Assembly (NCBI RefSeq): GCF_021440195.1
Contig: NZ_JAJTSZ010000007.1
Location: forward strand, 124,001 to 188,000
Source: Dyadobacter sp. CY356
GTDB taxonomy: Bacteria; Bacteroidota; Bacteroidia; Cytophagales; Spirosomataceae
Reading direction: 5' to 3'
Length of the DNA stretch: 64,000 nt
Shown: in pieces, positions 1 to 9,400 of the stretch
Position numbering within the stretch: the first letter of the stretch is position 1
Layout: each line of letters opens with the position of its first letter
Program-made: the position numbers and the translations under genes
Notes under the pieces: generated by a model
The model's input: only the letters and a program-made list of their open reading frames with translations
The model's database searches: none
What the model was told of the DNA's origin: nothing

Positions 1-32
1 TAAATAATTTTCAACCCCAAAGTAAAAGCGAA

Positions 33-1841
33 ATGATACGTAATATAATACTGCTTTTACTTTGGGGAATTCCGGCCAGTACTGCGCATGGACAAAATGT
101 TCCGCTGGGTTCCTGGGAATCGCATTTTAGTTATCGTTCAGCAAAACATATTATCAAAGTCCGGAACAAAATCTTTTGTTCTTCCCACAATGGTCTGTTT
201 AGTATTGATCAATCTGATAATAAGATTGTAAATTACTCCAAAACAAATGGTTTGAGCGAAGTGGGAATAAGTGCTATAGCTTATGATTCTACCGAAAATC
301 TGATCATGCTGGCATACCGGAGCGGCAATCTCGATCTGTTATATCTGAATGAGAATCTGGAACCAGATCAAATTATTTACTGGCCATTTCTGGCCGATGC
401 TACTGATCTGCCAGCCAATAAACAGGTTTCCAAAATATCATTTCGGGAAAATAAAGTATACCTCAGTACCAATTTTGGAATTATAAAACTGGATCCAAAA
501 CTGCGGGAGATTGAGGAAACATACCGTTATATTGGTCCTGCCGGTCTGGAAGTGGCCGTAACCGATATTACTTTTAGTCAAGATTCGTTATTTGCGGCGA
601 CTTCGCGGGGACTTCTGGCGACATCTTTAAGTTCTACCATAAACAAGCAATACTTTGCCAACTGGCAAACCGTACCAACACCTTATAACGCCATTTCGGT
701 ATCTTTTCAAAACGGGAATTTATATGCAGGATTCTCGGGAAACGGAGTTTATAAAAGGAATAATACGGCATGGGAAGCGATATATAAATCAACCAGTCAG
801 ACCTATTCATTCTCTGACCACAATAATCTGGTAACACTTTCTGACCGGATTTTAGTTTTAAACCCGAATAAAACTGACGTTTATCAAAATCCGGTTTTTA
901 TCAATCTTCAGGAATCTTTACGTATAAACTCCTATTTCTGGAGTGCCGATTCAAAGCAGGGATTGTTAAGTAATAAAGACGGAGCATTTCGGTCTTACAG
1001 TCCCGTAGATGCAGACACTACAATATCTCCCCGAGCAGATTCTACCGTTACTGATTTAAATGGATTAACCTGGTCAAGATTACCGGATTATCTGGGTGGC
1101 GGAATTTCTGTAAAAAATGTTCAGACCAATAAACAGCGAATTCTTACTACCTCTATTGGAAATGGCGGCTTACCATCCTCAATAATCCATAGCCTGGCAA
1201 TAGATACGGACGGATACATATGGTTTGCCAGTGAACGTGGTGTGGGTTATTTCATTACTGATGACATTTTATCAGGATCAGCTGTTAATGCAATATTACC
1301 CATTTACGGGCAACGAAAACTGTTTTCAAGCGAGCGGTCAAACGCCATTTCCGTAGAACCCGGAAACCGGAAGTGGATCGGCACAGACAACGGATTATTT
1401 CTATTTACAACCGATGGCACAGAACTGATAAGACAGTTTACTGCGTCGGATAGTCCTTTACCATCCAGTAAGATATCAGCTTTAAATTTTGAAGGGGCAT
1501 CTGGTTTACTATTTGTTGACACACCAAACGGAATGGTTTCTTACCGCAGCGACGCCAGTGCTCCAAGTGAAAATCTGTCTTCGATTACGGTTTTTCCAAA
1601 TCCTGTCAGACCAAATTTTGATGGTGTTCTGGGTGTTAAAGGCCTTATGAATAACGCTACCGTTAAATTTACAGATCTTTCCGGTCGGCTCGTTTACGAA
1701 ACCCGTTCACAGGGCGGCACAGCATCCTGGAATCTAAATGACTACACAGGAAAAAGAGTCAGGGGTGGAATTTATCTGATTATCATTGTGTCCTCTGACA
1801 GAAGTGAAAAAATGGCAGGAAAACTGGCGGTCATTAATTAG
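33..1841 (+). CDS. porZ: PorZ-like T9SS beta-propeller protein
   Basis: A 602-residue exported protein begins with a hydrophobic signal peptide (residues 1-20, ending near AHGQN). The body carries two-component-regulator-type propeller repeats, for example WFASERGVGYF and WIGTDNGLFLF. The last ~80 residues form a T9SS sorting domain (VFPNPV, then GGIYLIIIV). This arrangement matches PorZ, the surface component of the T9SS attachment complex that helps deliver anionic LPS to cargo in Porphyromonas; function here is inferred from that family. The next gene, udk, has its own candidate promoter. A generic propeller-plus-sorting-domain cargo protein is the alternative. Confidence 0.75.
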   Translation: MIRNIILLLLWGIPASTAHGQNVPLGSWESHFSYRSAKHIIKVRNKIFCSSHNGLFSIDQSDNKIVNYSKTNGLSEVGISAIAYDSTENLIMLAYRSGNLDLLYLNENLEPDQIIYWPFLADATDLPANKQVSKISFRENKVYLSTNFGIIKLDPKLREIEETYRYIGPAGLEVAVTDITFSQDSLFAATSRGLLATSLSSTINKQYFANWQTVPTPYNAISVSFQNGNLYAGFSGNGVYKRNNTAWEAIYKSTSQTYSFSDHNNLVTLSDRILVLNPNKTDVYQNPVFINLQESLRINSYFWSADSKQGLLSNKDGAFRSYSPVDADTTISPRADSTVTDLNGLTWSRLPDYLGGGISVKNVQTNKQRILTTSIGNGGLPSSIIHSLAIDTDGYIWFASERGVGYFITDDILSGSAVNAILPIYGQRKLFSSERSNAISVEPGNRKWIGTDNGLFLFTTDGTELIRQFTASDSPLPSSKISALNFEGASGLLFVDTPNGMVSYRSDASAPSENLSSITVFPNPVRPNFDGVLGVKGLMNNATVKFTDLSGRLVYETRSQGGTASWNLNDYTGKRVRGGIYLIIIVSSDRSEKMAGKLAVIN

Positions 1842-1916
1842 AAACAACCTGATCATAAACAATTATCGAAATCAGACATATACCTTTGTACCTGATAAAA
1901 TATCAAAAACAATAAA

Positions 1917-2555
1917 ATGATACCCCACGAAAAACCACCTTTCATTATTGGTATAACAGGCGGAAGCGCATCAGGCAAAACGTTTTTCATGAAATGCCTG
2001 ATTGATTCCTTCAAAGCGGAAGACGTTTGCCGCATTTCACAGGATAATTATTATCGCCCGATTCATGAAATACCACGTGATGAAAACGGAGTTGAAAATT
2101 TTGACTTGCCTGAAACAATAGATCATCACCTTTTTGCTGAACATATTGCCGTGTTACGTGCAGGACGCGAAGTACATCAAAAAGAATATACCTTCAACAA
2201 TCCGCTGATCAAGCCGGAAATTCTGGTTTTTGAGCCTCGCCCGATCATCATTGTAGAAGGAATTTTTGTTCTTTATTTCCCGGACATTGCCCGTCTTATC
2301 GATCTTAAGATTTTTGTAGACGCGAAAGAACATGTCAAAATCAAGCGTCGGATTATTCGTGATAATAACGAAAGAGGTTACGACCTGGACGATGTACTCT
2401 ACCGTTGGGAACATCACGTTGCACCTACTTATGACAAATACATTTTGCCATTGCGCTCAGAAGCGGATATGATCATCAATAACAACACGCGTTTTGATAC
2501 CGGACTGGATGTTTTGGTTGGGTTTTTGAAAAAGAAACTGGAAGAGCGGAAATGA
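1917..2555 (+). CDS. udk: Uridine kinase
   Basis: A 212-residue cytoplasmic protein phosphorylates uridine and cytidine to UMP and CMP in pyrimidine salvage. The P-loop GGSASGKT lies at residues 15-22, and the family's SQDNYYRP and FDLPETIDHH motifs follow. The length is typical of bacterial uridine kinases. A Bacteroidota -7 element TACCTTTG lies at 1881-1888, 28 nt before the start codon, without a clear -33 partner. No hairpin terminator is obvious after the stop. Confidence 0.93.
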   Translation: MIPHEKPPFIIGITGGSASGKTFFMKCLIDSFKAEDVCRISQDNYYRPIHEIPRDENGVENFDLPETIDHHLFAEHIAVLRAGREVHQKEYTFNNPLIKPEILVFEPRPIIIVEGIFVLYFPDIARLIDLKIFVDAKEHVKIKRRIIRDNNERGYDLDDVLYRWEHHVAPTYDKYILPLRSEADMIINNNTRFDTGLDVLVGFLKKKLEERK

Positions 2556-2613
2556 GAAGAGGATTAATGTAAAGTAAATCATCTTACAGTGTACTTATTA
2601 TAATTAAGGAAAA

Positions 2614-3360
2614 ATGACAAATTTTACGCCTTATTTAGAACTTGTTAAGTTGAAAATTATCATGGCTGCAATGCTCTTGATGATTACTTTTTTACTATCA
2701 TGCCAGCATGATGGAGCCGAACCAGCAGATCAATATAAATATTATCCCCTGGAAGTTGGACAATTTTCTATTTATGAAATAACAGAAGTTGTATATTCAG
2801 CAGGTCTAAAAGATCCTGTAACAAATAAATGGCAGGAAAAAGATGAGATAAATTCAGTAAGTATAAATTCCGCGGGAATTTCGACCTATCTGATATCAAC
2901 ATACCGAAGAAATACTTCCAGTGATTATTGGCAAAAAATAAAACAATATACCTCCGAGCTTTATCCGGATAAAATTGTCCAGAATATTGATAATGAGGCT
3001 GTCGTTCCAATGATATTTCCAATAGATAAAAACACAACATGGGACGGATTTATGTATTTAAATTTGAATAATACGGACAACCGCTATGGATATGATTTCA
3101 CTTATGAAAATGTTGGCGAACCTTTTAATACAGGAGTAAACAGTTTTAATAAAACAATAAAAGTTGTGGAGCGGGTTGATACTTCCGGCTTAACAAAATA
3201 CAATTTTGCATCAAAACATTATGCAAATAATGTAGGTTTGATCCTGGATCAACAGGCAGACTTGGAATATTTACAGGTAAATGGCGAACTATCAGGTTAC
3301 AAAGTCATAAGTTCCGGAAAGAAAAGAATTAAAAGACTTATTGAGTACTCAAATAATTAA
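2614..3360 (+). CDS. Putative lipoprotein, first of a tandem pair
   Basis: A 248-residue protein with a hydrophobic N-terminus ending in a lipobox (FLLSC), so it is probably a lipid-anchored envelope protein. The annotated start gives a long polar N-region; an internal ATG at residue 17 would give a more usual signal peptide. The mature part contains KYYPLEVGQFSIYEITEVVYSAG-type sequence and a W-rich, beta-strand-like pattern. It is clearly paralogous to the next gene, sharing VYS-G, QEKDEI-SV, STY, SADYW-like and VPMIFPIDK-like segments, with a 33-nt gap suggesting co-transcription. No function is recognised. It lies just upstream of the lasso-like locus. Confidence 0.75.
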   Translation: MTNFTPYLELVKLKIIMAAMLLMITFLLSCQHDGAEPADQYKYYPLEVGQFSIYEITEVVYSAGLKDPVTNKWQEKDEINSVSINSAGISTYLISTYRRNTSSDYWQKIKQYTSELYPDKIVQNIDNEAVVPMIFPIDKNTTWDGFMYLNLNNTDNRYGYDFTYENVGEPFNTGVNSFNKTIKVVERVDTSGLTKYNFASKHYANNVGLILDQQADLEYLQVNGELSGYKVISSGKKRIKRLIEYSNN

Positions 3361-3393
3361 TTTTATCTAAAGAACACACAAATCATATCTTCA

Positions 3394-4134
3394 ATGGCTC
3401 TATATAATTTTACCAGAAACATACAATTGAACTGGAATATACTTAAATCATTTCTTTATATAATTCCGTTGCTAGCCATTCAATCCTGTAATGACAGCAC
3501 AACTGATCCAATAAATACATATGACTATTTCCCTTTAACGGTAGGTCATTATATGATTTATGATGTAAACGAAGCCGTCTATTCATCCGGACAAGCGAAT
3601 CCTGTTATAAAGGCTTATCAGGAAAAAGACGAAATTAGCAGTGTAACAGTAAACACAGATGGTAGTTCAACCTACATAGTATCCCGTTCATCACGAAACA
3701 CCTCCGCAGATTATTGGGTCAAAACAAAGAAGTATAGTATCAATCAATTTCCTGATAAGCTGATATTCAATATAGACAACCAAAGTACTGTCCCTCTTGT
3801 TTTTCCGATAGATTCAAAAATTACCTGGAATGGAAATATGTATAATACCCTGGATGCGGAGGATTATCATTATGAAGAAATCAATCAGCCCTCTACATTA
3901 GGTAGCTTATCTTTTGATAAGACATTAACTTTGGTTGAAATAAGAGATACAACTTCCGTTATTGATTATAACCTCGGCTTAAAACGCTTCGCGATTGGTG
4001 TAGGACTTATTTATGACGAACAAACTTCTTATGAATATTGCCAGGCAACGGCTGCCTGCATTGGACAAGGAATCATAGATTCAGGCTCCAAAAAAACCAG
4101 AAAGATTATTGAGTACGGCCCCAAATCACTATAA
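3394..4134 (+). CDS. Putative lipoprotein, second of a tandem pair
   Basis: A 246-residue predicted lipoprotein with a hydrophobic stretch ending in AIQSC, followed by a Ser/Thr/Asp-rich linker. It aligns by eye over its whole length with the preceding protein (YFPLTVGHYMIYDVNEAVYSSG; FPIDSKITWNGNMY; a basic C-terminus KKTRKIIEY), so the two arose by tandem duplication. It differs in having extra cysteines near the C-terminus (EYCQATAACIG). Function is unknown. The lasso-like precursor begins 126 nt downstream behind its own candidate promoter, so co-transcription with it is possible but not required. Confidence 0.75.
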   Translation: MALYNFTRNIQLNWNILKSFLYIIPLLAIQSCNDSTTDPINTYDYFPLTVGHYMIYDVNEAVYSSGQANPVIKAYQEKDEISSVTVNTDGSSTYIVSRSSRNTSADYWVKTKKYSINQFPDKLIFNIDNQSTVPLVFPIDSKITWNGNMYNTLDAEDYHYEEINQPSTLGSLSFDKTLTLVEIRDTTSVIDYNLGLKRFAIGVGLIYDEQTSYEYCQATAACIGQGIIDSGSKKTRKIIEYGPKSL

Positions 4135-4191
4135 CTTTTATGCATTATTCGATTGCTAGACCACTTTTATATAATTTCTTTCACTTTTAGA

Positions 4192-4222
4192 TTTGGATAT
4201 TAAAAAAATCCCATTAATTTTA
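4192..4222 (+). promoter_or_regulatory. Bacteroidota-type promoter for the lasso-like operon
   Basis: TTTG at 4192-4195 is separated by exactly 19 bp from TAATTTTA at 4215-4222. This fits the Bacteroidota housekeeping sigma consensus (TTTG, N19-21, TAnnTTTG) with one mismatch in the -7 box. Transcription would start near 4229, leaving a leader of about 30 nt before the ATG at 4261. Assignment is by pattern only. Confidence 0.6.
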
Positions 4223-4260
4223 CATCGGATATAACGTAAACACATTAAAACAACACGCAA

Positions 4261-4395
4261 ATGACTAGATTGCACTCTACACAGACGAAGAAATCGTACA
4301 AAAAGCCGGTTCTGAACAAATTAGGCAAAGTTAGCAAGCTAACTCGTAAAACTGGATCTGATAATGACGGCGAAGGCGGTTTCAATCCAATCTGA
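4261..4395 (+). CDS. Lasso-like RiPP precursor peptide (44 aa)
   Basis: This short frame encodes 44 residues. Residues 13-28 match the lasso leader motif YxxPxLxxxGxxxxxT exactly (Y13, P16, L18, G22, T28), and the L-G-x-V-x-x-L-T form is typical of lasso leaders. If T28 is the penultimate leader residue, the core is the last 15 residues starting at K30, with possible ring acceptors D7 and E9 of the core. Lysine is an unusual first core residue; a core starting at G32 (acceptor at position 7) is an alternative. The core is rich in Gly, Asp and Asn and ends GGFNPI. The stop codon lies 6 nt before the TTG start of an asparagine-synthetase-like cyclase, which strongly supports a precursor role. 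The leader match is seen; cyclisation is inferred. Confidence 0.8.
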   Translation: MTRLHSTQTKKSYKKPVLNKLGKVSKLTRKTGSDNDGEGGFNPI

Positions 4396-4401
4396 TAAGT
4401 C

Positions 4402-6333
4402 TTGATAAGTATCTTCTTTTCATACGATAATATCGTTTCAAATTTAGAATACAATAAAAGCAACCTACATATTTCCTTTTCAAAAGGATATGTTTTATCA
4501 GAAGACTGTAAAAATCTTGAAAACAGATTTTTTTTCGAAAGTCTATTAGATATTAATGAGGTAAAATGTCAAAATGAAACGGTATCAAAAGAAATTTTTT
4601 CTTTTGATACCGTTTTTGCTTTGAGAAGGTTTCAAAAACAAATAGCATCAGAAAACAGATTAATTCAATCATTATATTACAATTCTGACGACGATACAAT
4701 AAAAATAAATCGTGACTTATTTGGCCTTATACCTCTATACTATATCCACATTCCTTTTAAGTTTTTTGCGCTTTCAACAGAATTAACTTTTTTACTTAAT
4801 ATCCCGGAAGTCAGGTCGTATTCCGACATTGATATTACCCGTATATCCAGTTATTTGAAATGGATGAATGACGGTTCACCATATAATAAGAATACATTTT
4901 ATGCAAACATTAAAAGTGTTCTTCCCGGTCATGTTCTGGAAGTTTCAAAAGAATCGGTTAACTCCACTCCTTACGTCGATTTCAATCCCGGAAAATGGAA
5001 CCATCTTAAAACAGTAGATGACTATGGAATCGCTTTTCGGGATCTTTTTGAAAAATCAGTGGGAACCCTTCTTCGGAATAAGTCTATTATCGGATCTCAT
5101 TTAAGCGGTGGCCTTGACTCTTCTTCTGTAAGTTGCATGTGTAGAGTCTCTGCTCCTAATAAGGTCATTCACACGTTTTATGCTGACACTTCTACGGAAT
5201 CTACCAACGAAGGACATCTTGCTCTTGAAGCCGCTGTTAGTATTTCTGCAAGGCATCACGTTGTAATACCTTCTAATCACGATCTGGAAACAATTATAAA
5301 GCATACCGCTCTGTGTGGCTTTCCAGAACAAATGGTTATTGGCTCTGCCCTTCAATCAAGTTTAATGACTGAGGCCCAAATGTTTGGTTGTGATATATTG
5401 ATGACTGGTTCGGATGGTGACAGCATTGTAGGTCATGGCTTTGAATATTTGCAACAGCTTACTGATAATCGCAATTGGATAGCTTTACTAGAAGGTCTAC
5501 AAGACATGGCCACTAATCGAAAGCCCGTTGATGCAGGCAAAGATTGGGCTATTTTAGACATGGATAAAAAGAAGCAATTTGTTTATATTGACTATTTTTA
5601 CAAACAATTAGCGCAAAGTCTTCATGAAAGATCCTTATTAAAATCGTTATCACTGATCTCTTCAGCTTCAAAGTATTTCAATGTATCACCTGGCTCAATA
5701 CTTAGAAAAGTAGCTCATTCATTAAAAAATAGTATTGCCCATTCCACTCGACTACCAACATCTATTAGCAGAAAATCAGTACAACATTTAAACTTTGCCC
5801 AAGAATCTTTATTACAAGCACCTCAATCACTTATTAGAAACTTATCTTCCGGTTACCTATCTTCTTTTGAGGACGTTTTCTACAATCAAGCCATTGCTAT
5901 AAATGAAGAAAGATATTATTTAGGAAATCATTATGGTATCAATTTAGGATATCCCTTTTATGATAAAGACTTGTTTGAATTAAACTTAGCAATTCCGTTA
6001 AAAATTAAATTTGACAATGCAAGAGGTCGCGGACAACTCCGGAATGCCATGAATGGAGTTTTACCAGAAAATATAAGATTAAGGACAGATAAAGGAATTT
6101 TTGGAATTTATGCCAGGCAAGCTGCAATAAGACTATATGTAGAAGGCAGAGATTTTTTAACAGATTCTAGTCAGGTATGGGATTACGTTGATAAATCATT
6201 ATTTCAACAAGCTGTTAAACTTCTTATGACTGAAAATCAGCCAAGATATATTTATAACAGGATGCTGTTCTTTGTTAACAGAACTATGAATTTGACTATC
6301 TGGTTACACTTTTATAATCAAAAACGCTTTTAG
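4402..6333 (+). CDS. Asparagine-synthetase-like lasso cyclase
   Basis: A 643-residue protein with a degenerate glutamine-amidotransferase-like N-domain and an ATP-pyrophosphatase C-domain. Visible motifs are RDLFGLIPLYY and ALSTEL, then the PPi loop SGGLDSSS (S235-S242), TGSDGDSIVGHG, and late YPFYDKDLFE with the R-RLRTDKG segment. The start is TTG: an in-frame stop sits just upstream, and this start places the PPi loop near residue 235 as in AsnB. There is no N-terminal catalytic Cys, as expected for lasso cyclases, which adenylate the core Asp/Glu side chain and close the macrolactam. It follows the precursor by 6 nt. No B1, B2 or exporter gene is adjacent. Two strong hairpins mark the gene, one inside the frame (4577-4615) and one at the stop. 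Confidence 0.85.
   Translation: MISIFFSYDNIVSNLEYNKSNLHISFSKGYVLSEDCKNLENRFFFESLLDINEVKCQNETVSKEIFSFDTVFALRRFQKQIASENRLIQSLYYNSDDDTIKINRDLFGLIPLYYIHIPFKFFALSTELTFLLNIPEVRSYSDIDITRISSYLKWMNDGSPYNKNTFYANIKSVLPGHVLEVSKESVNSTPYVDFNPGKWNHLKTVDDYGIAFRDLFEKSVGTLLRNKSIIGSHLSGGLDSSSVSCMCRVSAPNKVIHTFYADTSTESTNEGHLALEAAVSISARHHVVIPSNHDLETIIKHTALCGFPEQMVIGSALQSSLMTEAQMFGCDILMTGSDGDSIVGHGFEYLQQLTDNRNWIALLEGLQDMATNRKPVDAGKDWAILDMDKKKQFVYIDYFYKQLAQSLHERSLLKSLSLISSASKYFNVSPGSILRKVAHSLKNSIAHSTRLPTSISRKSVQHLNFAQESLLQAPQSLIRNLSSGYLSSFEDVFYNQAIAINEERYYLGNHYGINLGYPFYDKDLFELNLAIPLKIKFDNARGRGQLRNAMNGVLPENIRLRTDKGIFGIYARQAAIRLYVEGRDFLTDSSQVWDYVDKSLFQQAVKLLMTENQPRYIYNRMLFFVNRTMNLTIWLHFYNQKRF
4577..4615 (+). repeat. 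Perfect 18-bp hairpin inside the cyclase frame
   Basis: The arms 4577-4594 and 4598-4615 are perfect reverse complements with a TTT loop, and the right arm is followed by further T residues. The hairpin begins about 180 nt after the precursor stop, within codons 59-72 of the cyclase. It has the form of an intrinsic terminator or attenuator, or of an RNA-stabilising stem for the precursor transcript. The structure is seen; the regulatory role is inferred. Confidence 0.7.
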
Positions 6334-6384
6334 TTAATAAAACGCCTCATAGAGATCTTATTAACTAAAAGCGTTTTTGATTAT
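6314..6384. terminator. Bidirectional terminator with 27-bp perfect stem
   Basis: Arms 6314-6340 and 6358-6384 are perfect reverse complements around a 17-nt loop. The left arm overlaps the last six codons and the stop of the cyclase. The hairpin separates the cyclase from the convergent PorU2-like gene that ends at 6405 on the other strand. Confidence 0.8.
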
Positions 6385-6404
6385 CCGATTCCTGTTTATT
6401 GACC

Positions 6405-9400
6405 TTATTTCACAATAACAATTTTACCAGTATTTCTGCTTTCTTTACCGTCTAAATTAATAAATTTTACATTGTAGAAATACAGTCCTGAAGCAGAATT
6501 AGGCTTCCAGTACCACTCGTTTAATCCCGAGAATAAAGAGTCTATTTGATTCTTCTCTAGAATGTTTCCTTGTGAATCATAAATAAGCCATTCAATTGAT
6601 TTGAAAGATTTAGCATCATCAATATTTACTTCAAAATGAACAAAGGATGAGGCTGGATTAGGACTGACTACGACTGGCAGTTCCACATTTTCCTTATCAA
6701 TTGAAAATCTAATCGTATACGGCTGAAGAGTTGAATTGCCTGAACTATCCTTTGCTTCAACCATTAACTCGTAGACTCCATCAACTAAATTATCCGCAAA
6801 ATAATCAATCATGAGCGATTTATTTGAAACCTGACTAGTCCTTAATTTGCCATTGGAATAAGCTAAACGCTTAAAATTACAACTATTATCCCCACATGAT
6901 TTAAGATACACATTCATGTATGAACTATCCACATCTATTGCCCTGTCATCAATTAACAATAATTGAATTTTAGGAGATGGCTTTATTACTTCGTCATTTT
7001 TTAAGATGCGGTTATTAAAAGTAACAGTAAGTAATGGCGCAATTAAATCCTTCTGTAACCCTCTGGGATAAACAGTCTCTTCTTTTGCTACATTCCAATC
7101 AATTAAAAGCTCAGCTGTGTTATTACTTATATTTGACTCCTTCAAAGTTTCACCAGGATCGATATCAACTTTAATACTTTGAATACTTTTGTTATTTGTT
7201 AGAGATACAAATACAGTGTCCTGATATGCAATAGATGGTACTATTAAGTTCTTTATATCAATAGTGCCGTCTGAATAAAATATCTTGACCTGAAGTGGAA
7301 TAGTAATGGTTTTATCATATTTACCCAGATTTGATAATATAGTGGCTACTCTTAGACTTTGAGAATTTCCAATATTCTTACCTGCTGATTCCGAATACAG
7401 CAAGATACCTCCCCCTGAATCCACGGAGTAATCCAAATCTTTAAGCTTAATAATTTGTATGGCTGGATCTCCATGCACTAATGATTGATGTAAATTTCCT
7501 ATATCATAGATATTGCTACTTTGGCTCGAAATTTTACTTGCAACGGCTTGCATTATTTGCCCGATTGTTGGAGGGGTTTCGTGAGTTTGCCCGAATATTT
7601 CATCATACAAATGGATTAAATGCGTTGTGGTTGGAGCAACATAGCTATTAAATGAATTTGCAATAATTGCTATTGCTCCTTTATTGGGAGTAACAAGCCA
7701 ATCCGTTGCTAAGACGTTTTCATCTCTTCTACTAAAAACATTACCAACTCCGCATCCATTAAAATACATAAGAGGATATTTGTCTTGATTTGAATATCCT
7801 CTGCTTGCATCAGAGACAAAACCTAAATCTAAATCAGTCACTGTCGGAGACCCATGGCCAAAATAACTTATCATGCCTACCCCCTTGTTAACATCAGGAA
7901 AAACATTAGCCTCCTCAACCTCAATTGTACTTTGTTTGACATATGGTATAACCTTTCCACCAACTTCACCAGAAGACACCTCTGGTACCAAATCATTTAA
8001 GATATCACGAAGCTGGTTAATTTCAGAAGCAGTCTTTCCACCACTTACATGCAAAACATTTTTGCGCCAGCCAATATTCACTATTTGTTTTTCATACGAT
8101 TGCACCTTTGCCAGATAATTTAATACATCGATCGGCTGCAATGCAGAGATACGTCCAACCGGAATAGAAGGAACATTTTCACCTTTCCCCTGAAGCCCGG
8201 CAACAAGCAGCACATCAGATCCAGGATCGCCAAAGGTTGGAACTTCACCAGGCATTTCTTTAACTATTCTATCGGGAAGAGTTATTGATTTACCGATAAG
8301 AAACAAATTATGTTTTGCACGGATACCCGTTTTTAACATATAATCAACAAAGCGCCTAACGGCTACCGCACTAGGTTCTCCATAATTAAACTGATCATAG
8401 ATGCTGCTTATTTCAAAAACAACCGATGTATAATTTCCTCCTTCCAGAGAATTCCTATACTGAGCATATTTTTTTGCAGATTCAAGCAGATTTTTATTCG
8501 TTATAATCAGATAATCAAATTTACCCGGATCAATCGCTTTTTGCTTATTAAAATTACTATCGCTCGTATAAGCAGGAGTAAAATCTACCGTAGAAATATT
8601 GTCATTTGAAATTGTCTTGATTTTCGAAGAGGAGGATATAAATAATGTCAGATCATTATTTGCTGTGCGAGGAATCATTCCTTCCACAGAAGAATCAGTA
8701 ATGTTGTAAGTGAGGATTTTTGGTTGATCAACATTAGTAACATCATATATTCTGCTATCACCTGGCACACCAGTGATTTTCACTCTACTTGAAGATGATC
8801 CAGTTCCTTTAAAATAGAAATATGCCGATGAATCACCTGACATATCCGTTTTTTGAGGATAAATTATAGAATAGTAAGATAATGCAAATCGATCATTAGC
8901 ATCGCTGGAATTTGAAATTACCTTAATTCCACCATTACCATCTGACGATATATCAGTTGCACCAAGCTCTATTTTACTTACTTTTCTACCCCCAAATCCA
9001 ACAAAATTTACGGTCGAGATATTTCGCAAACTTGCATTATCCAATGTTTTGCCAATGGATATCTGAACGTTATGAGCTCCATTGTGCAATCCATTAACCA
9101 TAAACTCAAATTGAGGTTTTTTATCTGCACTGCTTATCCAATTTTTTAGTTTAAAAGTCTCCGTAAAAACTGAATTTGAAGAAGTTGTGCCACTTGCACT
9201 CTGTCCATATATTGTGCTCCCGGTCCATGAATTCATATCTTCATAAAAACTATTGTTCATGGGTGCAGCAATTGCACTGGTAGACTGAGCAAATTGTGTC
9301 GTATATGTTTTGATTAGTTTTTGAAAATGAAATGGCTCAACTTCTCCTGTTAAAGGAGAATTGCCTATGAGTACTGCCCGTTTGTTAGTACCTGTGTTAA

